A stretch of DNA of 22,616 nt from JAVBNF01 sp031551725 (GTDB lineage: Bacteria; Bacteroidota; Bacteroidia; Bacteroidales; P3): assembly GCA_031551725.1 (NCBI GenBank), contig JAVBNF010000023.1, positions 1 through 22,616 of the forward strand, read 5' to 3'. The notes under the pieces were generated by a model that searched no databases, was not told the DNA's origin, and saw nothing but the letters and a program-made list of their open reading frames with translations. Positions within the stretch are counted from its first letter, which is position 1. Every line of letters begins with the position of its first letter. This document shows, piece after piece, positions 6,947-13,690 of the stretch. The translations under genes were made by a program, and so were the position numbers.

Positions 6947-7756
6947 ATGGTCAATTGTGCTCGAAAATATAGTTTGTTAGTATTTGCCTTATTATTCATG
7001 GCTTCTTGCAGCGAATATACGAAAGTGCAGAAATCGCACGATTCGGAGTTAAAGTATGCAACAGCGCGCAAGTATTTCGATCAAAAAAATTACGGCAAAG
7101 CATTGACATTGCTCAATGACGTTGAGCCTTTCTTTCGCGGCCGTGATAAAGCAGAATACATTACCTATTACATGGCCTATTCGCATTATTACGAAAAGGA
7201 TTTTTACATGGCAGCGCATTATTTCAAAAATTACACAAGACTCTATCCTTCCGGCAAATTGGCTGAAGAGTGTTATTACATGAGCGCTTATAGCTTGTTT
7301 TTAGATTCGCCTTACTACAAACTTGACCAAACGAGCGCGATTGATGCGATGAAAGAAATGCAGTTATTTATCAACTACTATCCGCGTAGTTCACGCATTG
7401 AAGAGGCTAACCGCATCATTGACCAGTTGCGCGAAAAATTGGCACATAAAGATTTCGAAATAGCGAGATTGTACTACAAACGTGATATGTATAGTGCATC
7501 CGCCATTGCATTTGCAAATGTGGCCAAAGATTTTCCGGAAACCAAATACCGTGAAGAGGCATTGTTCATGGTGGTGAAATCGTATTATTATTATGCTAAT
7601 CATAGTATTGCAAGTAAACAAGGCGAACGCTATGAGAAAGTATTGGAAGCCTTTGAAAAATTTGAGCGTTCATATCCCGATTCACCGTTTTTGGAAGATG
7701 CTCAAAAATTTCGTAAAAATAGTTTAAAGAAATTAAATTTGGAACAAAATTCATAA
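6947..7756 (+). CDS. bamD: Outer-membrane assembly lipoprotein BamD
   Basis: 269 residues. The signal peptide ends in a lipobox (LFMASC, Cys at residue 21), so it is a lipoprotein. The mature part is a string of TPR helices: SELKYATARKYFDQKNYGKALTLLNDV, AEYITYYMAYSHYYEKDFYMAAHYFKNYTRLYP, then SAIDAMKEMQLFINYYP and a C-terminal pair ending FEKFERSYPDSPFLEDAQ. BamD works with BamA to insert beta-barrels into the outer membrane. The gene is followed four bases later by the omega-like gene and then coaBC, an order I recall as common in Bacteroidales. The start lies directly behind a -7 box; an in-frame alternative further in would remove the signal peptide, so ATG 6947 is kept. Confidence 0.92.
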   Translation: MVNCARKYSLLVFALLFMASCSEYTKVQKSHDSELKYATARKYFDQKNYGKALTLLNDVEPFFRGRDKAEYITYYMAYSHYYEKDFYMAAHYFKNYTRLYPSGKLAEECYYMSAYSLFLDSPYYKLDQTSAIDAMKEMQLFINYYPRSSRIEEANRIIDQLREKLAHKDFEIARLYYKRDMYSASAIAFANVAKDFPETKYREEALFMVVKSYYYYANHSIASKQGERYEKVLEAFEKFERSYPDSPFLEDAQKFRKNSLKKLNLEQNS

Positions 7757-7760
7757 AAAT

Positions 7761-8093
7761 ATGGACTACAAAAAATCAAAAGCAAGCACTGAGGCGATCA
7801 CTCGTAATGTTCAAACATTTGATAGCGAAACGGGTAACATCTATGAAACGCTTGCTATTTTGTCAAAACGTTCGGATCAAATTGCATCGCGTGTAAAAGA
7901 AGAATTACACCAAAAGTTGGCTGAATTCGCCAATAACAGCGACAATTTAGATGAAGTGTTTGAAAACCGCGAACAAATCGAAATCGCGAAATTCTACGAA
8001 GCGCTTCCGAAACCAAGTTTGATTGCAACACAAGAGTTGATTAACGATCAAATCTATTTCCGCGATCCGCACGCTGAAAAAAGCGAAAAATAA
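7761..8093 (+). CDS. rpoZ: RNA polymerase omega subunit, Bacteroidota type
   Basis: 110 residues. The core NIYETLAILSKRSDQIASRVKEELHQKL (about 27-54) matches the RpoZ/Rpb6 helix pair that clasps the beta-prime C-terminus, and the C-terminal EALPKPSLIATQELINDQIYF is typical of this phylum's version. It promotes assembly and stability of RNA polymerase. Placement between bamD (4-base gap) and coaBC (6-base gap) indicates one operon. Omega in this phylum is divergent and often left as hypothetical; the combination of core motif and position makes the call likely. Confidence 0.85.
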   Translation: MDYKKSKASTEAITRNVQTFDSETGNIYETLAILSKRSDQIASRVKEELHQKLAEFANNSDNLDEVFENREQIEIAKFYEALPKPSLIATQELINDQIYFRDPHAEKSEK

Positions 8094-8099
8094 TTTTTA

Positions 8100-9290
8100 A
8101 TGCTGCAAGGTAAAAAGATATTACTTGGCATAAGCGGTGGCATTGCTGCTTATAAGGCTCCCGAAATCATTCGCTTGTTTTCCAAAAAAGGAGCAAGCGT
8201 CCGCGTGGTAGCCACTCGTAATGCACTTCAATTTACTACGCGCGTAACTTTGGAATCGCTGTCCCGTTGGACGGTTTATTCCGATATGTTTGCGCCTGTT
8301 GCAACATTTTCTACCGAACATATCGATTTAACCGATTGGGCCGATGTTTTTGTAGTTGCGCCTGCAACAGCAAATATCATCGGAAAATATGCAAACGGCA
8401 TTGCCGACGATGCGCTTTCGACTTCGCTCATTGCTTTCAATAAGCCCGTTTTTATTGCTCCTGCGATGAATTGCAAAATGTATGAACATGCTTCATTTGT
8501 AAGAAACCTGGATTTTCTCAAAGAACAAGGCGTACGTTTTATTGAGCCTGTCTATGGACAATTAGCTTGTGGTTACGAAGGTAAGGGCCGAATGGAAGAG
8601 CCTGAAGCGATTGTAGAAGCTGTAGAAAAATTTCTTCAACAGCAGACTCGCTTTGCCGGAAAAAAAGTGTTGATTACAGCAGGTTCGACGCATGAAGCGA
8701 TTGATCCTGTAAGATTTATTGGTAATCACTCCAGCGGAAAGATGGGATTTGCATTGGCGCAAACCTTTGCTGAAAATGGTGCTGAAGTAACTTTGGTGAG
8801 TGGGCCGACCAGTTTGCAAATAGTTCATCCGAATATTAAACGTATAGATGTTGTATCTGCACAACAAATGTATGAGGCTTGTATCCGTATTTTTCCGGAA
8901 ACGGAGATTGCTATTTTGGCTGCTGCGGTGGCCGATTTCACACCGGAAGTTGTTGCCGATTCTAAAATCAAAAAGCAAGATAAGGTGTTGGAAATAAAGC
9001 TAAAACCAACTATTGATATTTTAGCAGAACTTGGTAAACAAAAGAAAAATCAGAAATTGATTGGCTTTGCTCTTGAAACCGATAATGAACTCGAAAATGC
9101 AAAGAAAAAATTAGTTTCCAAGAATTTAGATATGATTGTATTGAATTCGTTGAAAGACGAAGGTGCCGGTTTTGGAACACCGACTAATAAAATCACAATC
9201 ATCAACAAAAATGGTGAGGTTAAACCATTTGAAATCAAATCAAAAAAAGAAGTAGCACAAGATATTCTTGCTGCTATTTTTGCTAATTAA
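8100..9290 (+). CDS. coaBC: Bifunctional phosphopantothenoylcysteine decarboxylase / phosphopantothenate-cysteine ligase
   Basis: 396 residues, normal length. It joins cysteine to 4'-phosphopantothenate and decarboxylates the product, two middle steps of CoA synthesis. The N-terminal FMN-dependent CoaC domain (1-180) shows GISGGIAAYKAPE, the catalytic His in TEHIDL (His74), PAMNCKM (121-127) and the Cys of QLACGYEGKGRM (Cys157). The C-terminal CoaB domain (about 185-396) shows VLITAGSTHEAIDPVRFIGNHSSGKMG, AAAVADF and the KIKK lysines that bind the acyl-cytidylate intermediate. It is last in the bamD operon. In related genomes I recall a DUF4835 gene and recN following; here a FISUMP cassette follows at once, and its -33 element lies inside the coaBC 3' end. 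Confidence 0.97.
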   Translation: MLQGKKILLGISGGIAAYKAPEIIRLFSKKGASVRVVATRNALQFTTRVTLESLSRWTVYSDMFAPVATFSTEHIDLTDWADVFVVAPATANIIGKYANGIADDALSTSLIAFNKPVFIAPAMNCKMYEHASFVRNLDFLKEQGVRFIEPVYGQLACGYEGKGRMEEPEAIVEAVEKFLQQQTRFAGKKVLITAGSTHEAIDPVRFIGNHSSGKMGFALAQTFAENGAEVTLVSGPTSLQIVHPNIKRIDVVSAQQMYEACIRIFPETEIAILAAAVADFTPEVVADSKIKKQDKVLEIKLKPTIDILAELGKQKKNQKLIGFALETDNELENAKKKLVSKNLDMIVLNSLKDEGAGFGTPTNKITIINKNGEVKPFEIKSKKEVAQDILAAIFAN

Positions 9291-9309
9291 TAAAAAAGTA
9301 CTATTTTTG
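9279..9309 (+). promoter_or_regulatory. Promoter of FISUMP cassette 1
   Basis: -33 TTTG (9279-9282, inside the end of coaBC), 19-bp spacer, -7 TATTTTTG (9302-9309). Consensus spacing. It would transcribe the structured leader and the FISUMP gene, giving a 5' UTR of about 285 nt. Confidence 0.7.
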
Positions 9310-9370
9310 CAAAACAAACTAAGCAAATAACTAAACTAATTTTTATAGAAAACACTAATTAAACATAAAT

Positions 9371-9565
9371 AAAAAAAGCGTAAGCTTAAATTCTTTCTTG
9401 AAAACCACCAAATTTTTCTAAATCCAAAGAATTTAATAGCGATGCGCTCATGCTGTGTTCCGGCGTGAGTTGTGTCTTATTTTGGATTAGGTGCGTGGTG
9501 GTACCTCAAGAAGATAAGAATTCAACTCGCGCCTTTTTATTTACATACAGCCCCTTCGGGGCTTG
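9371..9565 (+). ncRNA. Structured leader RNA of FISUMP cassette 1
   Basis: Elements in order: hairpin AAGC-GTAA-GCTT with a GNRA tetraloop (9376-9387); helix A 9391-9401 with 9506-9520; helix B ACCACCA (9404-9410) with TGGTGGT (9496-9502); helix C AATCCAAA (9421-9428) with TTTGGATT (9481-9488); apical hairpin D CTCATGC (9447-9453) with GCGTGAG (9463-9469); a 3' segment CAACTCGCGCC (9523-9533) able to pair with GGCGTGAGTTG (9462-9472), followed by T5; and a GC-rich hairpin AGCCCC/GGGGCT (9549-9563). The copy at 22255-22450 keeps every helix with compensatory changes in A, B and C and an almost identical core. It sits between the promoter and the FISUMP start codon. I do not recognise the class. 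It could be a riboswitch-like attenuator or a trans-acting RNA. Confidence 0.7.
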
Positions 9566-9599
9566 ATGGAAAATGATTAACAATTAAATACAACACAAC

Positions 9600-11624
9600 A
9601 TGAAAACACAATTACTTCGCAGCAGAAACGCAAAAATGCAAGAATGCAGAAGCGCAAGAGCGCAGAAATGCATAAAAATGTTCTTCTTCTGCGTTTTTGC
9701 ACTTCTGCACTTCTGCATTACTTTCGCTCAAACTGCCGCCCCCGATTTCACCGACCCACGCGACGGCGAAACCTACAAAACCGTGCTTATGCCCGACGGC
9801 AAACGCTGGATGGCCGAAAATCTGCGGTATCGCAAGGGTTTGGACAACCCCGTATTTTCAGATATTCCGGCATCAAGTGCAAATACATTTGCAGCTTCGA
9901 AAAGTACGTATTACTGCCCGGGTCCCGGACCACTAAATACGTCTGTAAACCAAGCAGACCCTTTGGCTTGCGAATACTGGGGTGCGCTTTATCCGTTTTG
10001 GGTGGCGTATGCGAATGCTGCAAATACGACTGTCAACACAACGCTTGGCGAACAGGGTATTTGTCCATCGGGATGGCATTTGCCGACAGATAATGAGTGG
10101 AATCTGCTTTTCACAAAAATCGGCGGCGCAACCGATGCCGGAAAACTACTCAAAGATACAGCACGAGGCACATTTGCAAATAACCAAGCATGGAAAAAAC
10201 AGTGGACAAATGCTGCTTTACAAAATACAAATTCATTCGGGTTCTCTGCTTTGGCTGCGGGCTTGCGTACCACTGCTGGTGCCTATTCAGGCAACGGTAC
10301 GCAGGCTCTTTTCTGGACAAGCACACCAAATACCAATGGCACTCAAGCAATTTCAAAAATCTTCAATCATAATTCTAATTTAGGAACCGGCTCTTCTACA
10401 CAAATGCGTGCGGACGCATTGTCCGTGCGCTGTGTGGAAGGTGGTTGCGACGAGGGTTTTCGTGTTCCGTTTTTGGTTTCAAAAAATGGTTCAAAAACTT
10501 TAGACCAGGCTTTTGATACGGTTTTTGTTGTTCGGAGTTCGGTATTTTATTATACTGTTTTCGCTTTGCCGACAGCTGTTGGCACTTGGTCGTATACGGT
10601 TACGCCTGTTTCCTCTTCGCTTCCAAGCGGCGTAACTGTCGATGTTCAGTCTTTTTCCCAGCCCCGTATTATGGGTACAGATATTCTGATTGAGCTTCTT
10701 TTCAAAGGTCTTTCTTCCGCCAACGATGGTCAAACAGTTAAGTTTTCCATTGTTGCATCTAATTCTAATTATTGCAATATCAATCAAGATTTATTTATTA
10801 CGTTCAAAGAGTACACCGGTTCAACCATGACGGACAATAGAGACGGCAAGGTTTATAAAACCGTTGTTATGCCCGACGGCAAAGAGTGGATGGCTGAAAA
10901 TCTCAATTACCAAACGGGTATGACTTTTCGTACAGCCTCCAACCTTCCCAATGGTACTACTGGCGGTGGTCAGGGAAATCTTTCTTTTTGGTGTCCAGGT
11001 ACTGACGATAAGCTCGGCAATCCCAGTACGACGACGCTTGTCGATTGTGAGAAGTACGGCGCTCTCTATACTTGGGACGCTGCAATGTGGCGCGACGGTA
11101 GTTCCGCTAACGGAGGTATCGGCGGTACTTTTCCTGCAAATTATAATATGACAACCGGTAATTCACAGGTTGGCGGTCGTGGTATCTGCCCCAGTGGTTG
11201 GCATGTTCCTACCGACAATGAATGGGGACTGATGTTAAATGCCGTGGAAACCACTAATGGGAACACCCTTTCTACAGCAATCAATTCCGTAGCAAACGGC
11301 GGATATAAAAATCACAACATCGGCTCTTCTTCCACCCAGTATTGGTTGGGTATTGACGCCGGTATACGATTAATGCATACTTCCGGTGGTAATTATTCAG
11401 TTACTCGTACCGATCAATATGGTTTTTCCGCGTGTCCGGCCGGCTGGCGTAATTCCGATGGCACGCACTTCTACCGTCGTGGGACGGGCGCCTACTTCTG
11501 GAGTGCATCAGGTTATGACGCTTCGAATGCGTGGAGTCGGCACTTCTACTTTGGTAACGCTTCCGTGCTCCGTCGCCCGGACCCTCGTTCGCTCGGCTGC
11601 TCGGTGCTCTGCCTCAGGGATTAG
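9600..11624 (+). CDS. Secreted two-domain FISUMP protein with adenine-poor variable-looking C-terminus
   Basis: 674 residues. A long basic n-region (1-26, RNAKMQECRSARAQKC) precedes a signal core FFFCVFALLHFCITFAQ; ATG 9678 is an alternative start that would drop the n-region, but 9600 is kept because copy 2 preserves the same frame. FISUMP domain 1 (about 50-278): TDPRDGETYKTVLMPDGKRWMAENL, GICPSGWHLPTDNEW, GFSALAAG, SVRCVEG. Residues about 280-405 look Ig-like. FISUMP domain 2 (about 408-674): DNRDGKVYKTVVMPDGKEWMAENL, GICPSGWHVPTDNEW, FWSASGYDASNAW, ending SVLCLRD where SVRC is usual. The fold is related to C-type-lectin/FGE folds, suggesting surface ligand binding. The stretch 11538-11612 has only 5 A in 75 bases and mostly NNY codons at positions that differ from the remnant at 111-338. 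It is more GC-rich than its neighbours. Confidence 0.85.
   Translation: MKTQLLRSRNAKMQECRSARAQKCIKMFFFCVFALLHFCITFAQTAAPDFTDPRDGETYKTVLMPDGKRWMAENLRYRKGLDNPVFSDIPASSANTFAASKSTYYCPGPGPLNTSVNQADPLACEYWGALYPFWVAYANAANTTVNTTLGEQGICPSGWHLPTDNEWNLLFTKIGGATDAGKLLKDTARGTFANNQAWKKQWTNAALQNTNSFGFSALAAGLRTTAGAYSGNGTQALFWTSTPNTNGTQAISKIFNHNSNLGTGSSTQMRADALSVRCVEGGCDEGFRVPFLVSKNGSKTLDQAFDTVFVVRSSVFYYTVFALPTAVGTWSYTVTPVSSSLPSGVTVDVQSFSQPRIMGTDILIELLFKGLSSANDGQTVKFSIVASNSNYCNINQDLFITFKEYTGSTMTDNRDGKVYKTVVMPDGKEWMAENLNYQTGMTFRTASNLPNGTTGGGQGNLSFWCPGTDDKLGNPSTTTLVDCEKYGALYTWDAAMWRDGSSANGGIGGTFPANYNMTTGNSQVGGRGICPSGWHVPTDNEWGLMLNAVETTNGNTLSTAINSVANGGYKNHNIGSSSTQYWLGIDAGIRLMHTSGGNYSVTRTDQYGFSACPAGWRNSDGTHFYRRGTGAYFWSASGYDASNAWSRHFYFGNASVLRRPDPRSLGCSVLCLRD
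9620..9719 (+). repeat. Coding-region hairpin built from GCAGAA/GCAAGA words
   Basis: The left arm (9620-9672) reiterates GCAGAA, GCAAGA and GCGCAGAA; the right arm (9684-9719) reiterates TTCTGCA and TTTTTGCA and is largely the reverse complement of the left. The arms encode the n-region and core of the signal peptide. The arrangement is kept in copy 2 at 22503-22602. Confidence 0.5.
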
Positions 11625-11664
11625 TCATGGCGAGCGAAGCGTGGCCATCCCGTCATCCAAATTC

Positions 11665-11733
11665 AAGGACAAACGGCGGTCGTTTCGTAGGTCGCACGTG
11701 CTGTGGCTGAGTTTGTTGGAAACGTTTGTCCTT
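11665..11733. repeat. 11-bp inverted repeat after the FISUMP gene
   Basis: AAGGACAAACG (11665-11675) is the perfect reverse complement of CGTTTGTCCTT (11723-11733), 47 bases apart. In the transcript it could form an extended stem just downstream of the variable-looking end of the gene. Confidence 0.5.
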
Positions 11734-11736
11734 CTT

Positions 11737-11764
11737 GTAGAGACGCAATGCATTGCGTCTCTAC
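11737..11764. repeat. Perfect 28-bp palindrome, GAGACG-type repeat
   Basis: Arm GTAGAGACGCAATG (11737-11750) followed directly by its exact reverse complement (11751-11764). Same family as the palindrome at 545-564 by the shared CGTCTCTAC arm end. Probably a dispersed extragenic palindrome; it may form a cruciform or RNA hairpin. Confidence 0.75.
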
Positions 11765-11770
11765 ACCATT

Positions 11771-11801
11771 GCCGCCGGCGTAAAACCGGCGGTTTTTTTT
11801 T
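11771..11801 (+). terminator. Rho-independent terminator of FISUMP cassette 1
   Basis: CCGCCGG (11772-11778) pairs with CCGGCGG (11786-11792), with a 7-nt loop, followed by nine Ts. It ends the cassette about 150 bases after the stop codon. Confidence 0.9.
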
Positions 11802-11872
11802 GTCAAAATTCTCTAAAATAAAAAAAATGCAACCTCATTAATAATTAACAATTACAATTAACAATTTTTTCG

Positions 11873-11880
11873 TATCTTTG
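11873..11880 (+). promoter_or_regulatory. -7 box for the S41 protease gene
   Basis: TATCTTTG, exact TAnnTTTG, ten bases before ATG 11891. Upstream is low-complexity AATTAACAATT sequence without a clear -33. Confidence 0.6.
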
Positions 11881-11890
11881 TGTACTAATT

Positions 11891-13546
11891 ATGAAATCTA
11901 TGCTAAAAAAAATATTCTTCGGAATTTGTTTCGCTTGCTCACTGACGCTTTCGGCGCAGACTGACCCAAATGTCAAAGCGTTTGATATGCTCAAAAATCT
12001 TCAGATTTTTTCGGAAGCATACAAACAGTTGCATTTGAATTATGTGGACGAAATCAATCCCGGCGAATTGATGAAAACCGGTTTGGATGCCATGTTGGGA
12101 TCGCTCGACCCTTACACCAACTATTTTCCGGAATCGGATATCGAGGATTATAAAATCATGACGCTCGGTCAATACGGCGGCATCGGTGCGTTGGTACATT
12201 ATCGTAACGGCGCCATTTATATTTCGGAATGTTATGAAAATTATCCCGCATTCAAAGCAGGATTGCAGCCCGGTGATAAAATTTTGAAAGTAAACGGACA
12301 AGACGCTGTTTCGAAAAATAGCGACGATATTGGTGCGATGCTTAAAGGGCAAGCCGGAACAAAAATTACGTTGTTGATTGAGCGAGAAGGACAAAAGCCG
12401 TTTGAAAAAGAAATTACCCGCGAAGAAATCAAACTTGATAATGTTTCATACGTGGCTATTTTGCGCGATAGTATTGGCTATATCAAACTCGATGGTTTTA
12501 CACAAGATGCCGCACACGATGTGAAGGATGCTTTTCTCAAATTGAAAGCACAAGGTATGAAAGCCTTAATCTTTGATTTGCGCGGAAATGGAGGCGGTTT
12601 GATGAACGAAGCCATCGATATTGTGAATTTATTTTACGAAAAAAATCAAGCGGTAGTGAGCATGAAAGGAAAAGTGCAGGAACGGAATGTAACTTATTAT
12701 ACGAAACAACAGCCGCTCGATTTGGATATTCCGATTGCAGTAATGGTCAATCGCGGAAGCGCTTCTTCGTCGGAAATTGTGGCCGGCGCCTTACAGGACT
12801 TGGATAGAGCAGTGATTATCGGTCAGCGTTCGTTTGGAAAAGGCTTGGTGCAAAACGTTCTTCCGCTCGATTTTAATGCGCAAATGAAAATCACGATTGC
12901 CAAATACTATATTCCCAGCGGACGTTGTGTACAGGCAATTGATTATTCCGAAAAAGATGAAAACGGTCATGGCAAAAAACTTCCGGATTCTTTGCGATCA
13001 GCGTTTAAAACTAAAGGCGGACGTACGGTTTACGATGGCGACGGCATCGAACCCGATGTCGAATTAGAACCTGAAATGATTAGCAATATCGCTTATAGTT
13101 TGGTGACTAAATATATGGTTTTCGATTATGCAAATCAGTATAAACGTAAAAACGCTTCTATTCCGGACGTTGATCAATTTGTAATTACGGATGAAGAGTA
13201 TGAAAATTTCAAACAATTTCTTTCCGGAAAAGATTTTGACTATACCACCAAAACCGAATATCAGTTGGATGAATTCGAGCAAATCGCTAAAAAAGAAGAG
13301 TATTACGATGCGTTGAAAGATGCATTGGCGGAGTTGCGCGTGAAATTTCAACACGATAAACACGCCGATTTGGAAAAAAATAAAGATGAAATTAAAGAAC
13401 TTTTGCGCGAAGAAATTGTATCAAGATATTATTATCAAAAAGGCCGCATTCGCGCTTCTTTGATGGAAGATAAAGAAATTGATACCGCAATTGCTACCTT
13501 GAAAGATAAAACGAAATATAAAAACATTTTAAAAGGGAGTAAATAA
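11891..13546 (+). CDS. S41 carboxyl-terminal processing protease (CtpA/Prc type)
   Basis: 551 residues. The signal peptide ends LTLSAQ (1-23), so it is periplasmic. A short helical N-terminal segment with LDPYTNYFP precedes a PDZ domain (about 95-175, GGIGALV... AGLQPGDKILKVNG... DIGAMLKGQAGTKITLLIERE). The protease core shows YIKLDGF, ALIFDLRGNGGGL, the nucleophile region VNRGSASSSEIVAGALQDLDRA (Ser about 292) and the general-base Lys in SFGKGLVQ (Lys317). The C-terminal 130 residues are charged and helical. Such enzymes trim or degrade periplasmic proteins from their C-termini. ATG 11900 is a possible second start with little effect. A word-repeat hairpin follows before the PFK gene. Confidence 0.93.
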   Translation: MKSMLKKIFFGICFACSLTLSAQTDPNVKAFDMLKNLQIFSEAYKQLHLNYVDEINPGELMKTGLDAMLGSLDPYTNYFPESDIEDYKIMTLGQYGGIGALVHYRNGAIYISECYENYPAFKAGLQPGDKILKVNGQDAVSKNSDDIGAMLKGQAGTKITLLIEREGQKPFEKEITREEIKLDNVSYVAILRDSIGYIKLDGFTQDAAHDVKDAFLKLKAQGMKALIFDLRGNGGGLMNEAIDIVNLFYEKNQAVVSMKGKVQERNVTYYTKQQPLDLDIPIAVMVNRGSASSSEIVAGALQDLDRAVIIGQRSFGKGLVQNVLPLDFNAQMKITIAKYYIPSGRCVQAIDYSEKDENGHGKKLPDSLRSAFKTKGGRTVYDGDGIEPDVELEPEMISNIAYSLVTKYMVFDYANQYKRKNASIPDVDQFVITDEEYENFKQFLSGKDFDYTTKTEYQLDEFEQIAKKEEYYDALKDALAELRVKFQHDKHADLEKNKDEIKELLREEIVSRYYYQKGRIRASLMEDKEIDTAIATLKDKTKYKNILKGSK

Positions 13547-13558
13547 GGGTTTGAGAGG

Positions 13559-13680
13559 TTTAGAAAGTTTAGAAAGTTTAGGAAGTTTAGGAAGTTCAGA
13601 AAGTTTAGGAGATAATTTTAAACATTCTAAGCCATTCTAAGCCATTCTAAACCATTCTAAACCATTCTAAACTTTCTAAA
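13559..13680. repeat. Intergenic hairpin with GTTTAGAAA/TTCTAAACC word-repeat arms
   Basis: Left arm (about 13559-13610) is a tandem of TTTAGAAAG/TTTAGGAAG words; right arm (13624-13680) is a tandem of CCATTCTAAA ending CTTTCTAAA, largely complementary to the left. The loop is A+T-rich and lacks the GCTACG motif of its relatives. It fills the whole gap between the protease and PFK genes. Confidence 0.65.
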
Positions 13681-13690
13681 TAAAAACCAT

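Larger units (their letters stand above)
9361..9736 (+). repeat. Dispersed repeat, copy 1 (leader plus signal-peptide region)
   Basis: This stretch is repeated at 22242-22616. Identity is patchy in the helices, high in the RNA core and 3' part, and nearly complete over the first 130 coding bases. The end of shared sequence cannot be set because the second copy runs off the window. Confidence 0.85.

Noticed and set aside
9566..9580. Short upstream reading frame (ATG to TAA, four codons) before the FISUMP start
   Set aside because: An ATG is present at the same place in copy 2 but the peptide differs and there is no evident ribosome-binding site. Too little to call.
9360..9600. Leader RNA as a group II intron, retron, T-box or OMEGA-type RNA
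   Set aside because: No domain V-like hairpin, no reverse transcriptase, no T-box anticodon/antiterminator sequence and no IscB/TnpB gene nearby. Left as an unclassified structured RNA.
11386..11841. 151-codon frame overlapping the end of the FISUMP gene
   Set aside because: Shadow of the GC-rich, adenine-poor FISUMP 3' end; low-complexity Arg/Ser/Val translation running through the palindrome and the terminator.
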